DNA of 64,000 bases from positions 1-64,000 of the forward strand of contig NZ_JANQBA010000001.1 in the NCBI RefSeq assembly GCF_025490915.1, written 5' to 3'. Below, one piece after another: positions 44,547-55,671 of this stretch (position 1 is its first letter; each line of letters begins with the position of its first letter). A model generated the notes under the pieces. That model was given only the letters and a program-made list of their open reading frames with translations. It did not search any database and was not told where the DNA came from. Made by a program: the position numbers and the translations under genes. The DNA is from Lacticaseibacillus parakribbianus (GTDB taxonomy: Bacteria; Bacillota; Bacilli; Lactobacillales; Lactobacillaceae).

Positions 44547-46544
44547 ATGGCGAAGGCAAAACATCGCTACATTGGGGGATTCGACGGGATGCGGACGATC
44601 GGCGTGATCGGCGTCATCTTGTATCACCTGCGGCCCGAGCTGTTTCGCGGTGGGTACCTGGGGGTGCTCATCTTTCTGGCAATTTCTGGTTACCTGATCA
44701 CCGACGGCTTCATTCGCCACAACGACGCCGGTGAGGGGCTGGCGCTGCCGAGCTTTTGGGCCCGTCGCGCCAAGCGGCTGTACCCGGCGCTGGTCGCGGT
44801 GCTGTTCGGCACCGGGGCGTGGATGGTGCTGTTTTCCCGGGATCTGCTGCTGAATTTTCACAAAATCGTGCTGGCCAACCTGACCTTCACCTACAACTGG
44901 TGGCAGATTTTCAACGGCCAGTCGTACTTCGCGCGGTTCGCCAACAATGAGTCGCCGTTCACGCACCTGTGGACCTTGTCGATCGAGGGCCAGTTCTACC
45001 TGCTGTGGCCGCTGGCGTTCCTACTTTTGATCAAGTTGGTCAAAAAGCCCGAGCGGCGCTTCCAGATCACGCTGGGCATCGCGGCCTTGAGTGGGGTGTG
45101 GATGGCCATTCTGGCGCTGCTGCACCCGACCGGCGATCCCAGCCGGCTGTACTACGGCTCCGACACCCGGCTGTTCGGCCTGATGCTCGGTGCGGCCTTG
45201 GCCTTCGTCTGGCCCTCGACCCGCCTGGCGCGGCACCTCAACCGCCGCGCCGCGCTGGCGCTTGATCTGATCGGGACCGCGGCGGCGGCCGTGATGGTTT
45301 GGGGGATGCTCAGCCTGGACGCGGATGGCCGCACGCTTTACCTCGGCGGGATGTTCGGCTTCACCCTGGCGACGGTGCTGCTGATCGCGGTGGTCGCCTC
45401 GCCGGCCACCTTGTGGGGGCGGCTGTTGAGCAACCCGGTGTTTCACTGGGTCGGCTCGCGCAGCTACGGCATCTACTTGTACCAGTTCCCCGTGATGATT
45501 TTTTGGGAAAACGGCTTTAAGAACATCGCCGACCACCCGGTGCTGTACCCGGTGCTTGAGGTGCTGTTGATTCTGGCCATTTCGGAGCTCTCGTACCGCT
45601 TCATCGAGCAGTCACTGGCGCATCTGGACTACCGCCACCTGTGGGGCAGCCTCAAGGCGCTGGTCAACCCCAAGCTGGCGCTGCGCCGCACCCGCATCGT
45701 CTGCGGCGTTGCCGCGCTGATTCTGGCGCTTGGGACCGTCGGGATGATCATGGCGCCTGGGGTCAAGGACACGGCCAACGATTCGGCGGTGGCCAAGAAG
45801 CTGCGGGCCAACGAGACCGACAAGGCCCAGCAGCAAAAGGAGCTGGCCGCAGCCCGCAAACGCGTTGCTGCCGCGAAAAAAGCGGCCAGCGAAAAAAAGG
45901 CCTCGAGCAGCAGCAAGGCCTCCAGCAGCAGTCAGGCCACGAGCAGCAAAGCCTCAAGCAGTAGCAAGGCCTCAAGCAGCCAGGCGCCGGCCAAGCCCGG
46001 GGTCAACGGCGACTTCGTCAAGTACGGTATCAGCCAAGATGCGTTGACCAAGGCGCAGGGCGTCACGCTGACGGCGGTTGGCGACTCGGTGATGCTTGAC
46101 GCCAAGCCGACGCTGCAAAAGCTGATGCCCAAGTCCTTCATCGACGCCAGCGTGTCCCGCCAGCTGTACAAGAGCGTGGACATCGTCAAGCGCTACGCCC
46201 AAACCGGGGCGTTGGCCAGCACGGTGGTGATCGGCCTTGGCACCAACGGCCCGTTCACCACCGCCCAGATGGGGGAGATGATGGCGGCAATCGGCAGCCA
46301 GCGCCAGGTGTTTTGGATCAACGTTCACGTGCCGACCAGGCCGTGGCAAAACACGGTCAACGCGACCCTGCAGGCCGCGACCAAGCGCTACGCGAACCTG
46401 ACCGTCATCGACTGGCAAAGCTACTGCAAGGACCACCGCAGCTGGTTTTACAACGACCTCGTTCACCCGAACCCCGAAGGCGCCAAGTACTACGTCGCCT
46501 TTGTGACCAAGGAAATCATGGCGCATCTGAAAACCAGCAACTAA
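44547..46544 (+). CDS. oatA: Peptidoglycan O-acetyltransferase OatA-like
   Basis: This 665-residue protein has an acyltransferase-3 membrane domain (YIGGFDGMRTIGVIGVILYH with the catalytic His, FLAISGYLITDGF) and a long extracytoplasmic Lys/Ala then Ser/Ala-rich linker (~430-475). A C-terminal SGNH domain follows (TAVGDSVMLDAKP; VHPNPEGAKYY carrying the His). The architecture is that of OatA, which acetylates MurNAc and confers lysozyme resistance. ATG 44547 follows GGGAGG; the TTG at 44520 lacks a site. Gene symbol by architecture only. Confidence 0.9.
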   Translation: MAKAKHRYIGGFDGMRTIGVIGVILYHLRPELFRGGYLGVLIFLAISGYLITDGFIRHNDAGEGLALPSFWARRAKRLYPALVAVLFGTGAWMVLFSRDLLLNFHKIVLANLTFTYNWWQIFNGQSYFARFANNESPFTHLWTLSIEGQFYLLWPLAFLLLIKLVKKPERRFQITLGIAALSGVWMAILALLHPTGDPSRLYYGSDTRLFGLMLGAALAFVWPSTRLARHLNRRAALALDLIGTAAAAVMVWGMLSLDADGRTLYLGGMFGFTLATVLLIAVVASPATLWGRLLSNPVFHWVGSRSYGIYLYQFPVMIFWENGFKNIADHPVLYPVLEVLLILAISELSYRFIEQSLAHLDYRHLWGSLKALVNPKLALRRTRIVCGVAALILALGTVGMIMAPGVKDTANDSAVAKKLRANETDKAQQQKELAAARKRVAAAKKAASEKKASSSSKASSSSQATSSKASSSSKASSSQAPAKPGVNGDFVKYGISQDALTKAQGVTLTAVGDSVMLDAKPTLQKLMPKSFIDASVSRQLYKSVDIVKRYAQTGALASTVVIGLGTNGPFTTAQMGEMMAAIGSQRQVFWINVHVPTRPWQNTVNATLQAATKRYANLTVIDWQSYCKDHRSWFYNDLVHPNPEGAKYYVAFVTKEIMAHLKTSN

Positions 46545-46549
46545 GCTTG

Positions 46550-46580
46550 GAAGCGAGGCGCGACAGCGCCTCGCTTCTTT
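46550..46580 (+). terminator. oatA terminator
   Basis: GAAGCGAGGCG / CGCCTCGCTTC with a short T run, 5 bases after the stop. Confidence 0.85.
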
Positions 46581-46662
46581 GCGCAGGGCCGCGCAATCCC
46601 CCGGTTGTTTGTGGTAAACTAATGAGTAGTTCGCACCGCGGTGCATAGATAGGAAGAAGTCA

Positions 46663-47598
46663 ATGGAACTATTATTCTTAGGAACCGGGGCGGGTTCGCC
46701 CTCCAAGACCCGCAACGTGTCGAGCCTGGCCTTGAAGCTTTTGGACGAGCGCAACGAGGTCTGGCTGTTCGACTGCGGGGAGGGAACCCAGCACCAGATT
46801 CTGAAAACCAACATCCGGCCGCGCAAGGTGACCAAGATTTTCATCACCCACCTGCACGGCGACCACATTTTCGGCCTGCCAGGCTTTTTGGCCAGCCGTG
46901 CCAACCAAGGCGGCGAGGAACCGCTGACCATCTACGGCCCCGCCGGCATCGAGCGGTTCGTTCGAACCAGCCTGCAGGTCACCCAGACCAGACTGCCGTA
47001 CAAGCTGAACTTCGTGCTGCTGGAAACGCCGGGGCCAATTCTTGAGGACGCGACCTTCCGGGTCAGCTTCGCCGCCCTCAGCCACCGGGTGGCGAGCTTC
47101 GGCTTTCGGGTCGAGGAGCTGCCGCATCCCGGCGAGCTGCTGATCGACAAGGTGCGAGCGGCCGGCATTCCCAACGGGCCGCTGTACGGCAAGCTCAAGG
47201 CGGGGCAGACCGTCACGCTACCGGACGGCCGCAGCTTTTCCGGTACCGACTTCATCGGCGCCGCCCAGCCTGGCCGCACCGTCGCGATTTTCGGCGACAC
47301 GCGCATGACCCAGGCGACGGTGGCGCTGGCCAAGGGCGCCACCGTGATGGTTCACGAGGCGACCTTTGGCCCGGATGAGAGCCAGCTGGCGCGGCAGTAC
47401 TACCACACCACCAACCTGCAGGCCGCCAAAATGGCCAAGGAGGCCGGTGTCGGGCGGCTGCTTTTGAACCACATCTCCGCCAGGTACGTCGGCCAGGCCG
47501 CCCTGCAGCTTCAAAAATCCGCTCAGCGCGTCTTTCCGCAGACCCACGTCGTTCGCGACCTGGAGACCATCGACATCCCCTTTGAAAAGGAGTCTTGA
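46663..47598 (+). CDS. rnz: Ribonuclease Z
   Basis: This 311-residue metallo-beta-lactamase endonuclease matures tRNA 3' ends. It has [19 protein letters not shown], the metal motif [13 protein letters not shown], the flexible-arm region (~150-180), IFGDTR and HEATFG. ATG follows AGGAAG. The SDR gene starts one base after its stop; rnz-SDR-like pairing is common in lactobacilli. Confidence 0.96.
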   Translation: MELLFLGTGAGSPSKTRNVSSLALKLLDERNEVWLFDCGEGTQHQILKTNIRPRKVTKIFITHLHGDHIFGLPGFLASRANQGGEEPLTIYGPAGIERFVRTSLQVTQTRLPYKLNFVLLETPGPILEDATFRVSFAALSHRVASFGFRVEELPHPGELLIDKVRAAGIPNGPLYGKLKAGQTVTLPDGRSFSGTDFIGAAQPGRTVAIFGDTRMTQATVALAKGATVMVHEATFGPDESQLARQYYHTTNLQAAKMAKEAGVGRLLLNHISARYVGQAALQLQKSAQRVFPQTHVVRDLETIDIPFEKES

Positions 47599-47599
47599 C

Positions 47600-48388
47600 A
47601 TGTTCAGCTTGTTGAATCAGATCGTCGTCGTCACCGGCGGCTCCAGCGGCCTGGGTCGCGCCATCGGGCTCGCCGCCGCTAAGCGCGGCGCCACCGTGGT
47701 GTTCCTCGCCCGGCGCCGCGACCGACTGGTGGCGGCCCAGGCCCAGGCCACTGCGCTGTCCGGCCAGCCGGCCTACGCCTACGTCTGCGACGTGGCCGAC
47801 CCGGTTAGCATCGAGGCCGTGGTCAACCGTATCGCCCGGGAGGTGGGGCCGGTTGACGTGCTGGTGAACGCCGCAGGGTTCGGTCACTTCGAGGACGCCT
47901 TGGCGACGGACATGGGGCTGGTCGAGCACATGATGCGCGTCAACGTGCTTGGCACGATGTACATGACGCAGCTGATCGGGCGGGGGATGATCGAACGCCA
48001 CCGCGGCCACATCGTCAACATCGCCAGCATGGCCGGCAAAATGGCGACGCCAAAGTCCGCGGTGTACTCCGCCACGAAGTTCGCGGTGGTTGGCTACTCC
48101 AACGGGCTGCGCCTGGAGTTGCGGCCGTTCGGCGTTCGGGTGACCACCGTCTGCCCGGGGCCGATCGACACCGCGTTTTTCGACGTCGCCCAGGCCAACG
48201 CCTACCTGGCGAAGGTCAACTGGATCGTGCTGGATCCCGACCGGCTGGCCGCGCGAATCGTGCGGGCCTTCAACCACCCGGTTCGCGAGATCAACGCGCC
48301 GGCGGTGATGAGCCTGGCCGCCGACTTCTACACGCTTGCCCCGCACGTCGGCGATTGGCTGGCCGGCGGCTTATTCAACCGAAAGTAG
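47600..48388 (+). CDS. Short-chain dehydrogenase/reductase
   Basis: This 262-residue Rossmann oxidoreductase has the cofactor motif VTGGSSGLGRAIG (TGxxxGxG), the RR pair after strand 2 (LARRRDR) favouring NADP(H), NAAG, catalytic Ser in NIASMAGK, and YSATK (Tyr-x-x-x-Lys). It resembles YqjQ-type SDRs; the substrate is unknown. ATG 47600 follows AAAAGGAG in the rnz end. Confidence 0.92.
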   Translation: MFSLLNQIVVVTGGSSGLGRAIGLAAAKRGATVVFLARRRDRLVAAQAQATALSGQPAYAYVCDVADPVSIEAVVNRIAREVGPVDVLVNAAGFGHFEDALATDMGLVEHMMRVNVLGTMYMTQLIGRGMIERHRGHIVNIASMAGKMATPKSAVYSATKFAVVGYSNGLRLELRPFGVRVTTVCPGPIDTAFFDVAQANAYLAKVNWIVLDPDRLAARIVRAFNHPVREINAPAVMSLAADFYTLAPHVGDWLAGGLFNRK

Positions 48389-48397
48389 GCGAATCGA

Positions 48398-48775
48398 ATG
48401 AAAAATCAACAGCGCTTAATCGTCGGGCTGGTGATCGCCTTGATCGTGATCATCTTCGCCCTGCTGAATGGCCAGCCGGTGGCCGTCAACTTCTTCGGCG
48501 CCGCCTTCAAGTGGCCGCTGATCGTCGTGATCGTCGTGTCGCTGCTGCTCGGCGCCTTGGTCACGCTTCTGGTGTCGACCGCCAGCCTCGCCAAGACCAA
48601 AAAAGAAATGGCCGCCCTGACCAAGACCAATCAGGCGCTGGAGGCCGACGTGAAGACCCAGGTGGCCGCAGCCACCAAGGCCAAGGACGCGGAGATCGAA
48701 GACCTGCGACGCCAGCTGGCCGCAAGTCATGCCGCGCCGGACAACGCCAACCGACCGGCCCCAGGCACCAAGTAA
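48398..48775 (+). CDS. LapA/DUF1049-family membrane protein
   Basis: This 125-residue protein has two membrane helices (LIVGLVIALIVIIFALLNG, PLIVVIVVSLLLGALVTLLV) separated by NGQPVAVNFFG, the LapA-like pattern, then a cytoplasmic coiled-coil-like tail with heptad-style Lys/Glu and a Pro-rich end. In enterobacteria LapA helps control lipopolysaccharide synthesis; in Gram-positives the role is unknown. Last gene of the rnz-SDR operon. Confidence 0.85.
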   Translation: MKNQQRLIVGLVIALIVIIFALLNGQPVAVNFFGAAFKWPLIVVIVVSLLLGALVTLLVSTASLAKTKKEMAALTKTNQALEADVKTQVAAATKAKDAEIEDLRRQLAASHAAPDNANRPAPGTK

Positions 48776-48797
48776 GCAAGTCTAGCTTGCCGTGAGA

Positions 48798-48822
48798 AAG
48801 CCCCGCATCGCGGGGCTTTTTT
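48798..48822 (+). terminator. Terminator of the rnz operon
   Basis: AGCCCCGC / GCGGGGCT stem, loop ATC, six T residues. Confidence 0.92.
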
Positions 48823-48979
48823 GGTCCCGCGACCGCGGTGGTGGCGCCAAGGCGGCGAGGCCAAGCGCTGACGGATGGCGCCGGAAGCGTTTGGCGAAGC
48901 CGTCCGCTTGGCGCCGGTGTCGCGTCGTCAAGCCGGCCGCCGGCTCCGCCCTGCGACCGATTTTTGCGCCCAGGCTCGT

Positions 48980-48996
48980 TTTGACCTTTACTGACC
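48980..48996 (+). promoter_or_regulatory. CtsR-like operator upstream of clpB
   Basis: TTTGACC-TTT-ACTGACC matches the CtsR heptad tandem (TTTGACY-N3-TTTGACY) fully in the first and 5 of 7 in the second repeat. It lies ~120 bases before clpB, near a TAAGAT -10-like box at 49010-49015. The ~290-base gap between the previous terminator and clpB shows nothing else. Confidence 0.65.
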
Positions 48997-49115
48997 AATG
49001 CCTTCTTGGTAAGATGTCCCTGTAGCGGCGACGCCCTTCAACCGCGTATCATGAAGGGGTAGCCCAGACGATCGGCGGCCACTGGCCGCGGTTGCGATGC
49101 CAAAGGAGGATGAAC

Positions 49116-51713
<2,598 letters not shown>

Positions 51714-51868
51714 CTGCCGGATTGGCCGGCGGTGACACCGAAGCAATCCCGTCAAACCGCGTCACGGCGAAAATTTGCTGTTAAGGTCTTGCCTTGACGG
51801 CCACTTTCTAGTAAGATAGGTGGTGCTGTGGTAGTCCGCTACCCAAGGCATCGGACAGGGATTTTGCC

Positions 51869-51896
51869 TTGCATTTTCTCAGATGTCCGGTATAGT
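51869..51896 (+). promoter_or_regulatory. rpmF promoter
   Basis: TTGCAT (51869-51874), 16 bases, TATAGT (51891-51896). A TTGACG near 51793 is a possible second -35. The DUF177 gene often found before rpmF is absent. Confidence 0.7.
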
Positions 51897-51931
51897 AGAA
51901 AAGAAATCTAATACAAAGGGGTTTTCCGCTC

Positions 51932-52120
51932 ATGGCAGTTCCAGCACGCAGAACTTCAAAAACCAAGAAGCGTATGCGCCGCGGTCACATCAAGTTGAAT
52001 GTGCCTAACCTGCAATTCGACGCAACGACCGGCGAATACCGCGTTTCTCACCATGTTTCACCAAAGGGCTTCTACAAAGGCGCCCAAGTGGTCAACAAGA
52101 AGTCAGACGCTAACGCGTAA
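51932..52120 (+). CDS. rpmF: 50S ribosomal protein L32
   Basis: This 62-residue basic protein begins [19 protein letters not shown], the L32 hallmark. The paired CxxC motifs of zinc-binding L32 are absent, so this is the zinc-free form. ATG follows AAAGGGG. Confidence 0.96.
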   Translation: MAVPARRTSKTKKRMRRGHIKLNVPNLQFDATTGEYRVSHHVSPKGFYKGAQVVNKKSDANA

Positions 52121-52128
52121 CCCAGATG

Positions 52129-52158
52129 GCTCTGTGCATGCACAGAGCTATTTGTTTG
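52129..52158 (+). terminator. rpmF terminator
   Basis: A perfect 20-bp palindrome GCTCTGTGCATGCACAGAGC followed by a T-rich stretch. Confidence 0.75.
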
Positions 52159-52235
52159 CGCCGAACACGCGGCACATCGTTTTCACAACCAGCTCTCGTG
52201 GTATACTGAAGGTATCAGGGCTCAAGGAGGTCACT

Positions 52236-52787
52236 ATGCCAGAAGAGAAAAATTTTGCCGCGTACCTGAACCGGCTGCGCCAGGCCAGCCTGCCGCGCTG
52301 GGCCGATCTGCCGCAGTTCGACCTGTACATGGACCAGGTGGTGCAGTACGTCAACGACATCGTCACGCCGCTGGGGCTGGACGAGCTGACCGCGACGATG
52401 GTGAACAACTACGTCAAAAAAGGGGTGATCACCAGCCCCTTGAAGAAGAAGTACCACCGCGGCCAGCTGGCCAACATCCTAGTGATTGCGATGCTCAAGC
52501 CGGTGTTTGCGCTGGACACCATCGCCGCGGGCATCGACTACCAGCTGCAGGGGCGCGAGAAGCAGCAGGCCTTTGACGCCTTCATCCTCGCGTTCATCGG
52601 CGCTGTGCAGCAGGTGAACTCCGATTTCACCGGCGAGGTGTTGATCAACAAGGTCAACCGCCAAGATACTACCAACGTCCAAAGCGCGATGGTCTACCTG
52701 GCCATCAACGCCGTGCTGCAAAAAATGCTGGTCGAGGCGATGACCGCGATGGTGACCCCGGCCCAACCCACAAAAAAGAAGGACTAA
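52236..52787 (+). CDS. DUF1836 domain-containing protein
   Basis: This 183-residue, mostly helical protein starts at ATG 52236 behind AAGGAGG, with TATACT at 52202-52207 as a possible -10. The core (LPRWADLPQFDLYMDQVVQY, ATMVNNYVKKGVITSPLKKK, YHRGQLANILVIAMLK) fits DUF1836, a Firmicutes family with a winged-helix-like, putatively DNA-binding N-terminal part. Its role is not established. The nucleotidase gene starts one base after its stop. Confidence 0.85.
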   Translation: MPEEKNFAAYLNRLRQASLPRWADLPQFDLYMDQVVQYVNDIVTPLGLDELTATMVNNYVKKGVITSPLKKKYHRGQLANILVIAMLKPVFALDTIAAGIDYQLQGREKQQAFDAFILAFIGAVQQVNSDFTGEVLINKVNRQDTTNVQSAMVYLAINAVLQKMLVEAMTAMVTPAQPTKKKD

Positions 52788-52788
52788 C

Positions 52789-54336
52789 ATGCAACTGACC
52801 ATACTTTCAACCAGCGACACCCACGGCTTCATCACCCCGACCAACTACGTCCAGCGCGACCTCGACCTGCCGTTCTCGCTGAGCAAGGCCAAGACCGTGA
52901 TTGACCGGCTCAAGGCCCAGGCCCAAGGCCCCGTGTTGACCATCGAAAACGGCGACTTCGTCCAGGGGTCGCCCTTGGCCTACTACGCCGCGCGGGTGAA
53001 GGCGCAACCGGCACTTGAAACGGCGGCTTACAACACGGTGGGGTACGACGCCGGGGTACTGGGCAACCACGAGTTCAATTACGGCCGCGACTACCTGGCT
53101 CAGGCGGTGGCGACGCTTGATTACCCGATTCTTTGCGCCAACATTTTGGACCACGGCGAGCCGGCGTTCGGGCGGCCTTACCAGCTGTTTGACAAGGCCG
53201 GCGTCAAGGTCGCGGTGCTTGGGCTCACTACCAGCTACATTCCACACTGGGAAGGGGCCGCCAACATTCACGACCTGGAATTCCAAGACGCGGTGAGCGT
53301 GGCCAAGGCCTGGGTGCCAAGGCTGCGGGCGCTAGCGGATGTCGTGGTAATCGCCTATCACGGCGGATTCGAGCGCGATTTGGAAACCGGCGAGCCGACC
53401 GAGCCCTTGACCGGTGAGAACGTCGGCTACGCGCTGACCCAGGTGCCGGGCGTCGACGCCTTGGTCACCGGCCACCAGCACCGTGAGTTAGCTGGGGTGG
53501 TCAACGGGGTGGCGACGACCCAGCCCGGCTACCGCGGGGCGGATGTCGGCGTGATCACGCTGACGCTTTCGCCGAAGGCCGAGGGCGGGTTTGAAGTCAC
53601 CGACGGTCAGGCCAGTCTGGCGGCGACGGCTGAGGCTGCGGCGAACCCGGCGGTGCTGGACAGCGTCGCGGCCACCAGCGCGGCGGTTGAGGACTGGCTG
53701 GACGCGCCGCTTGGGCAAGTCAGGGGCGACATGACCATCACCGATCCCTTCGCCGCGCGGGTCCACGAACACCCGTACATCGAGCTGATCAACCGGGTGC
53801 AGATGGCCGCCACCGGCACCGACATCGCCGGCACCGCCTTGTTCAACAACGAGGGCCGCGGCTTTGGCAGCCAGATCACCATGCGCGATGTGGTCACCAA
53901 CTACATCTACCCGAATACCTTGGCGGTCGTGGCGCTGAGCGGCGCCGACCTCAAGGCGGCGCTTGAGCAAGACGCCGAGTACTTCAGCCTGGTCGACGGC
54001 CGTCTGGTGGTCACCGAGCGCTTCGCCTCACCCAAGCCTCAACACTACAACTACGACATGTACCACGGCATCGACTACACGCTGGACATCACCAAGCCGG
54101 TCGGCAGTCGGGTCACCGAGCTGGCCTACCACGGCCGGCCGGTCGGGCCGACGCAGGTGCTTGAGGTGACGGTCAATCAGTACCGGGCGGCCGGCGGCGG
54201 GGATTTTGCGATGTTAGACGCCAGCAAGGTCGTGCGGGAGAACCAAAAGGACATGACCGAGCTGATCGCCGATTACCTGCGCGACCACCCGGTGATTGAC
54301 GCGGTGGCCGATGGGAACTTCCGCGTGATCGGCTGA
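52789..54336 (+). CDS. UshA-type 5'-nucleotidase/2',3'-cyclic phosphodiesterase
   Basis: This 515-residue protein has an N-terminal calcineurin-like metallophosphatase domain with all metal motifs (STSDTHGF, GDFVQGS, GNHEFNYG, AYHGGFE, TGHQHRE) and a C-terminal 5'-nucleotidase domain (FNNEGRGFG, ALSGADLKAAL, YRAAGGGDF) that recognises the base. No signal peptide or anchor is present, so it is probably cytoplasmic and acts on nucleotides or related phosphoesters. Exact specificity is unknown. Confidence 0.9.
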   Translation: MQLTILSTSDTHGFITPTNYVQRDLDLPFSLSKAKTVIDRLKAQAQGPVLTIENGDFVQGSPLAYYAARVKAQPALETAAYNTVGYDAGVLGNHEFNYGRDYLAQAVATLDYPILCANILDHGEPAFGRPYQLFDKAGVKVAVLGLTTSYIPHWEGAANIHDLEFQDAVSVAKAWVPRLRALADVVVIAYHGGFERDLETGEPTEPLTGENVGYALTQVPGVDALVTGHQHRELAGVVNGVATTQPGYRGADVGVITLTLSPKAEGGFEVTDGQASLAATAEAAANPAVLDSVAATSAAVEDWLDAPLGQVRGDMTITDPFAARVHEHPYIELINRVQMAATGTDIAGTALFNNEGRGFGSQITMRDVVTNYIYPNTLAVVALSGADLKAALEQDAEYFSLVDGRLVVTERFASPKPQHYNYDMYHGIDYTLDITKPVGSRVTELAYHGRPVGPTQVLEVTVNQYRAAGGGDFAMLDASKVVRENQKDMTELIADYLRDHPVIDAVADGNFRVIG

Positions 54337-54337
54337 T

Positions 54338-54357
54338 GTGACAGCCAGTCACTTTTT
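54338..54357 (+). terminator. Short terminator after the nucleotidase gene
   Basis: GTGAC-AGCCA-GTCAC followed by five T residues, immediately after the stop. Confidence 0.7.
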
Positions 54358-54420
54358 GGTTGTGTTTTGGGCCGCGACTTGTTACGGTTAGGACAACTCA
54401 ATACCAAAGGATGGATCTCG

Positions 54421-55275
54421 ATGACACATTTTTCCAAACTCGCAGTGCTCGGGGCCGCGGCGATGGCAACGCTTGTGCTGGCCGGCTGCGGCAAGACGCT
54501 GACCACCACCAAAACTAGCTACAAGCAAAGCGGCATGGTCGCGGTAATCAAAGGTGAGGCCAAGGGGGCCAAAACCGTCCGTTACACCGGCGCGGTCAAG
54601 CCTGGCACGGTCAAGGTCAACAGTGACGCCTTCGTGATCACCGTGCCGATGACGGCAAGTGAGCAAACCGTGACGCTGAAGGCCGGTGACCTGACCCACA
54701 AGGTGACGGTCCACGCCGCCAAGGTGCTGGGCGACTACCAGAAGATTCAAAAGGCCTACAACCAAGCGGTGATCGCCACCGCTCTGCCCAAGGACATTCA
54801 AAAACAGCTGAAGGCCGCCACCGACGCCAAGAAGACGGATGTGACCAAGCTCACGCCGACCCAGCAGGCGGCGGTGGAGACCCAGCGGCAAAACGTGGCG
54901 GCCGCGATGGCCCGCGCCAAGGTCGCGACCAAAGACGAGCAGCTGCCGGCAAGCGTTGAGGGCTTAAAGCAGGTCCTCAAGGGCAACGGTGGCACGGTTC
55001 GCATGAACGTTCAAGACGGTCAGGTGCTGGGCATCACCGACATCGTGCCGCTCAAGGCGCTGAAGGACAAGGCGGCCCAAACCGCGTTTGGCACTCAGTT
55101 TGCGCTTTTGGCCAGTGCCACCGGGGCCGAGGCCAAGACGGTTTTGAGCAAGTTCAACCAGGCGACCAAGGACGCCGATGGCAGCGCGACGACCATCGCG
55201 ACGATCACCTCCAACGGCGTCAAGTTCAACGTCGGCTTTTCGACCAGTGACCTGTACGTTTACATCACCAAGTGA
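54421..55275 (+). CDS. Lipoprotein of unknown function
   Basis: This 284-residue protein has a type II signal peptide (KLAVLGAAAMATLVLAGCGK; lipobox LAGC with the lipidated Cys at ~22). The mature part has a first beta-rich domain (~35-100, VKVNSDAFVITVPMTASEQTV) and a helical remainder rich in Lys and Ala. No family is recognised. ATG 54421 follows AAAGGATG. It is a single gene with a strong terminator, so it is expressed on its own. Confidence 0.85.
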   Translation: MTHFSKLAVLGAAAMATLVLAGCGKTLTTTKTSYKQSGMVAVIKGEAKGAKTVRYTGAVKPGTVKVNSDAFVITVPMTASEQTVTLKAGDLTHKVTVHAAKVLGDYQKIQKAYNQAVIATALPKDIQKQLKAATDAKKTDVTKLTPTQQAAVETQRQNVAAAMARAKVATKDEQLPASVEGLKQVLKGNGGTVRMNVQDGQVLGITDIVPLKALKDKAAQTAFGTQFALLASATGAEAKTVLSKFNQATKDADGSATTIATITSNGVKFNVGFSTSDLYVYITK

Positions 55276-55277
55276 CG

Positions 55278-55325
55278 CCAAACACGGCGGTTGCCCAATG
55301 AAGGCAGCCGCCGTGTTTGGTTTTT
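55278..55325 (+). terminator. Lipoprotein gene terminator
   Basis: A 13-bp stem CCAAACACGGCGG / CCGCCGTGTTTGG and five T residues. Confidence 0.92.
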
Positions 55326-55334
55326 GGCCGCATG

Positions 55335-55365
55335 AAAAAGGCGCAACCGCTGGGTTACGCCTTTT
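55335..55365 (-). terminator. DUF2929 gene terminator overlapping its stop codon
   Basis: AAAAAGGCG / CGCCTTTTT flanks the stop codon at 55355-55357. Reading leftward it ends in T residues, so the gene's last codons form part of the terminator. Confidence 0.7.
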
Positions 55366-55552
55366 TGCTTTTGCTGGTTTCCGGATCGAAGTACGCCATG
55401 GTCGGTGGCAGCAGGAAAAGCAGGACTGCAAAGACCAAACCGACGATCAGGCTTGTCTTGGGATCAAAGGTGTTGCCGGCCAGCGCACTGACCAGGAAGC
55501 CGACGACCTCGCCGAGCAGGGCACCCCAGACGATGGTAACAAAATAGCGCAT
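55355..55552 (-). CDS. DUF2929 (YjzD-like) membrane protein
   Basis: This 65-residue protein has two membrane helices (YFVTIVWGALLGEVVGFLVS and SLIVGLVFAVLLFLL) and a short charged tail (ETSKSKKA). MRYFVTIVWG fits the DUF2929 family of Bacilli, which has no known function and is often beside dnaE. ATG 55552 is chosen 6 bases after AGAGGG. Divergent from dnaE. Confidence 0.85.
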   Translation of the reverse strand: MRYFVTIVWGALLGEVVGFLVSALAGNTFDPKTSLIVGLVFAVLLFLLPPTMAYFDPETSKSKKA

Positions 55553-55671
55553 AGTCATCCCTCTTTTCTAAGTTATCTTAACACGTCGCGGCCAAAAAGC
55601 AACCGTCGCCGGCACAAACCCCTGTTCGCGTTGCGCGGGTCGTTCGGGTATAATGGGCTTGAGGTGGCGAA

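Noticed and set aside
45890-45980. Repetitive Ser/Lys/Ala codons that resemble a DNA repeat
   Set aside because: It encodes the low-complexity linker of the OatA-like protein rather than an independent repeat element.
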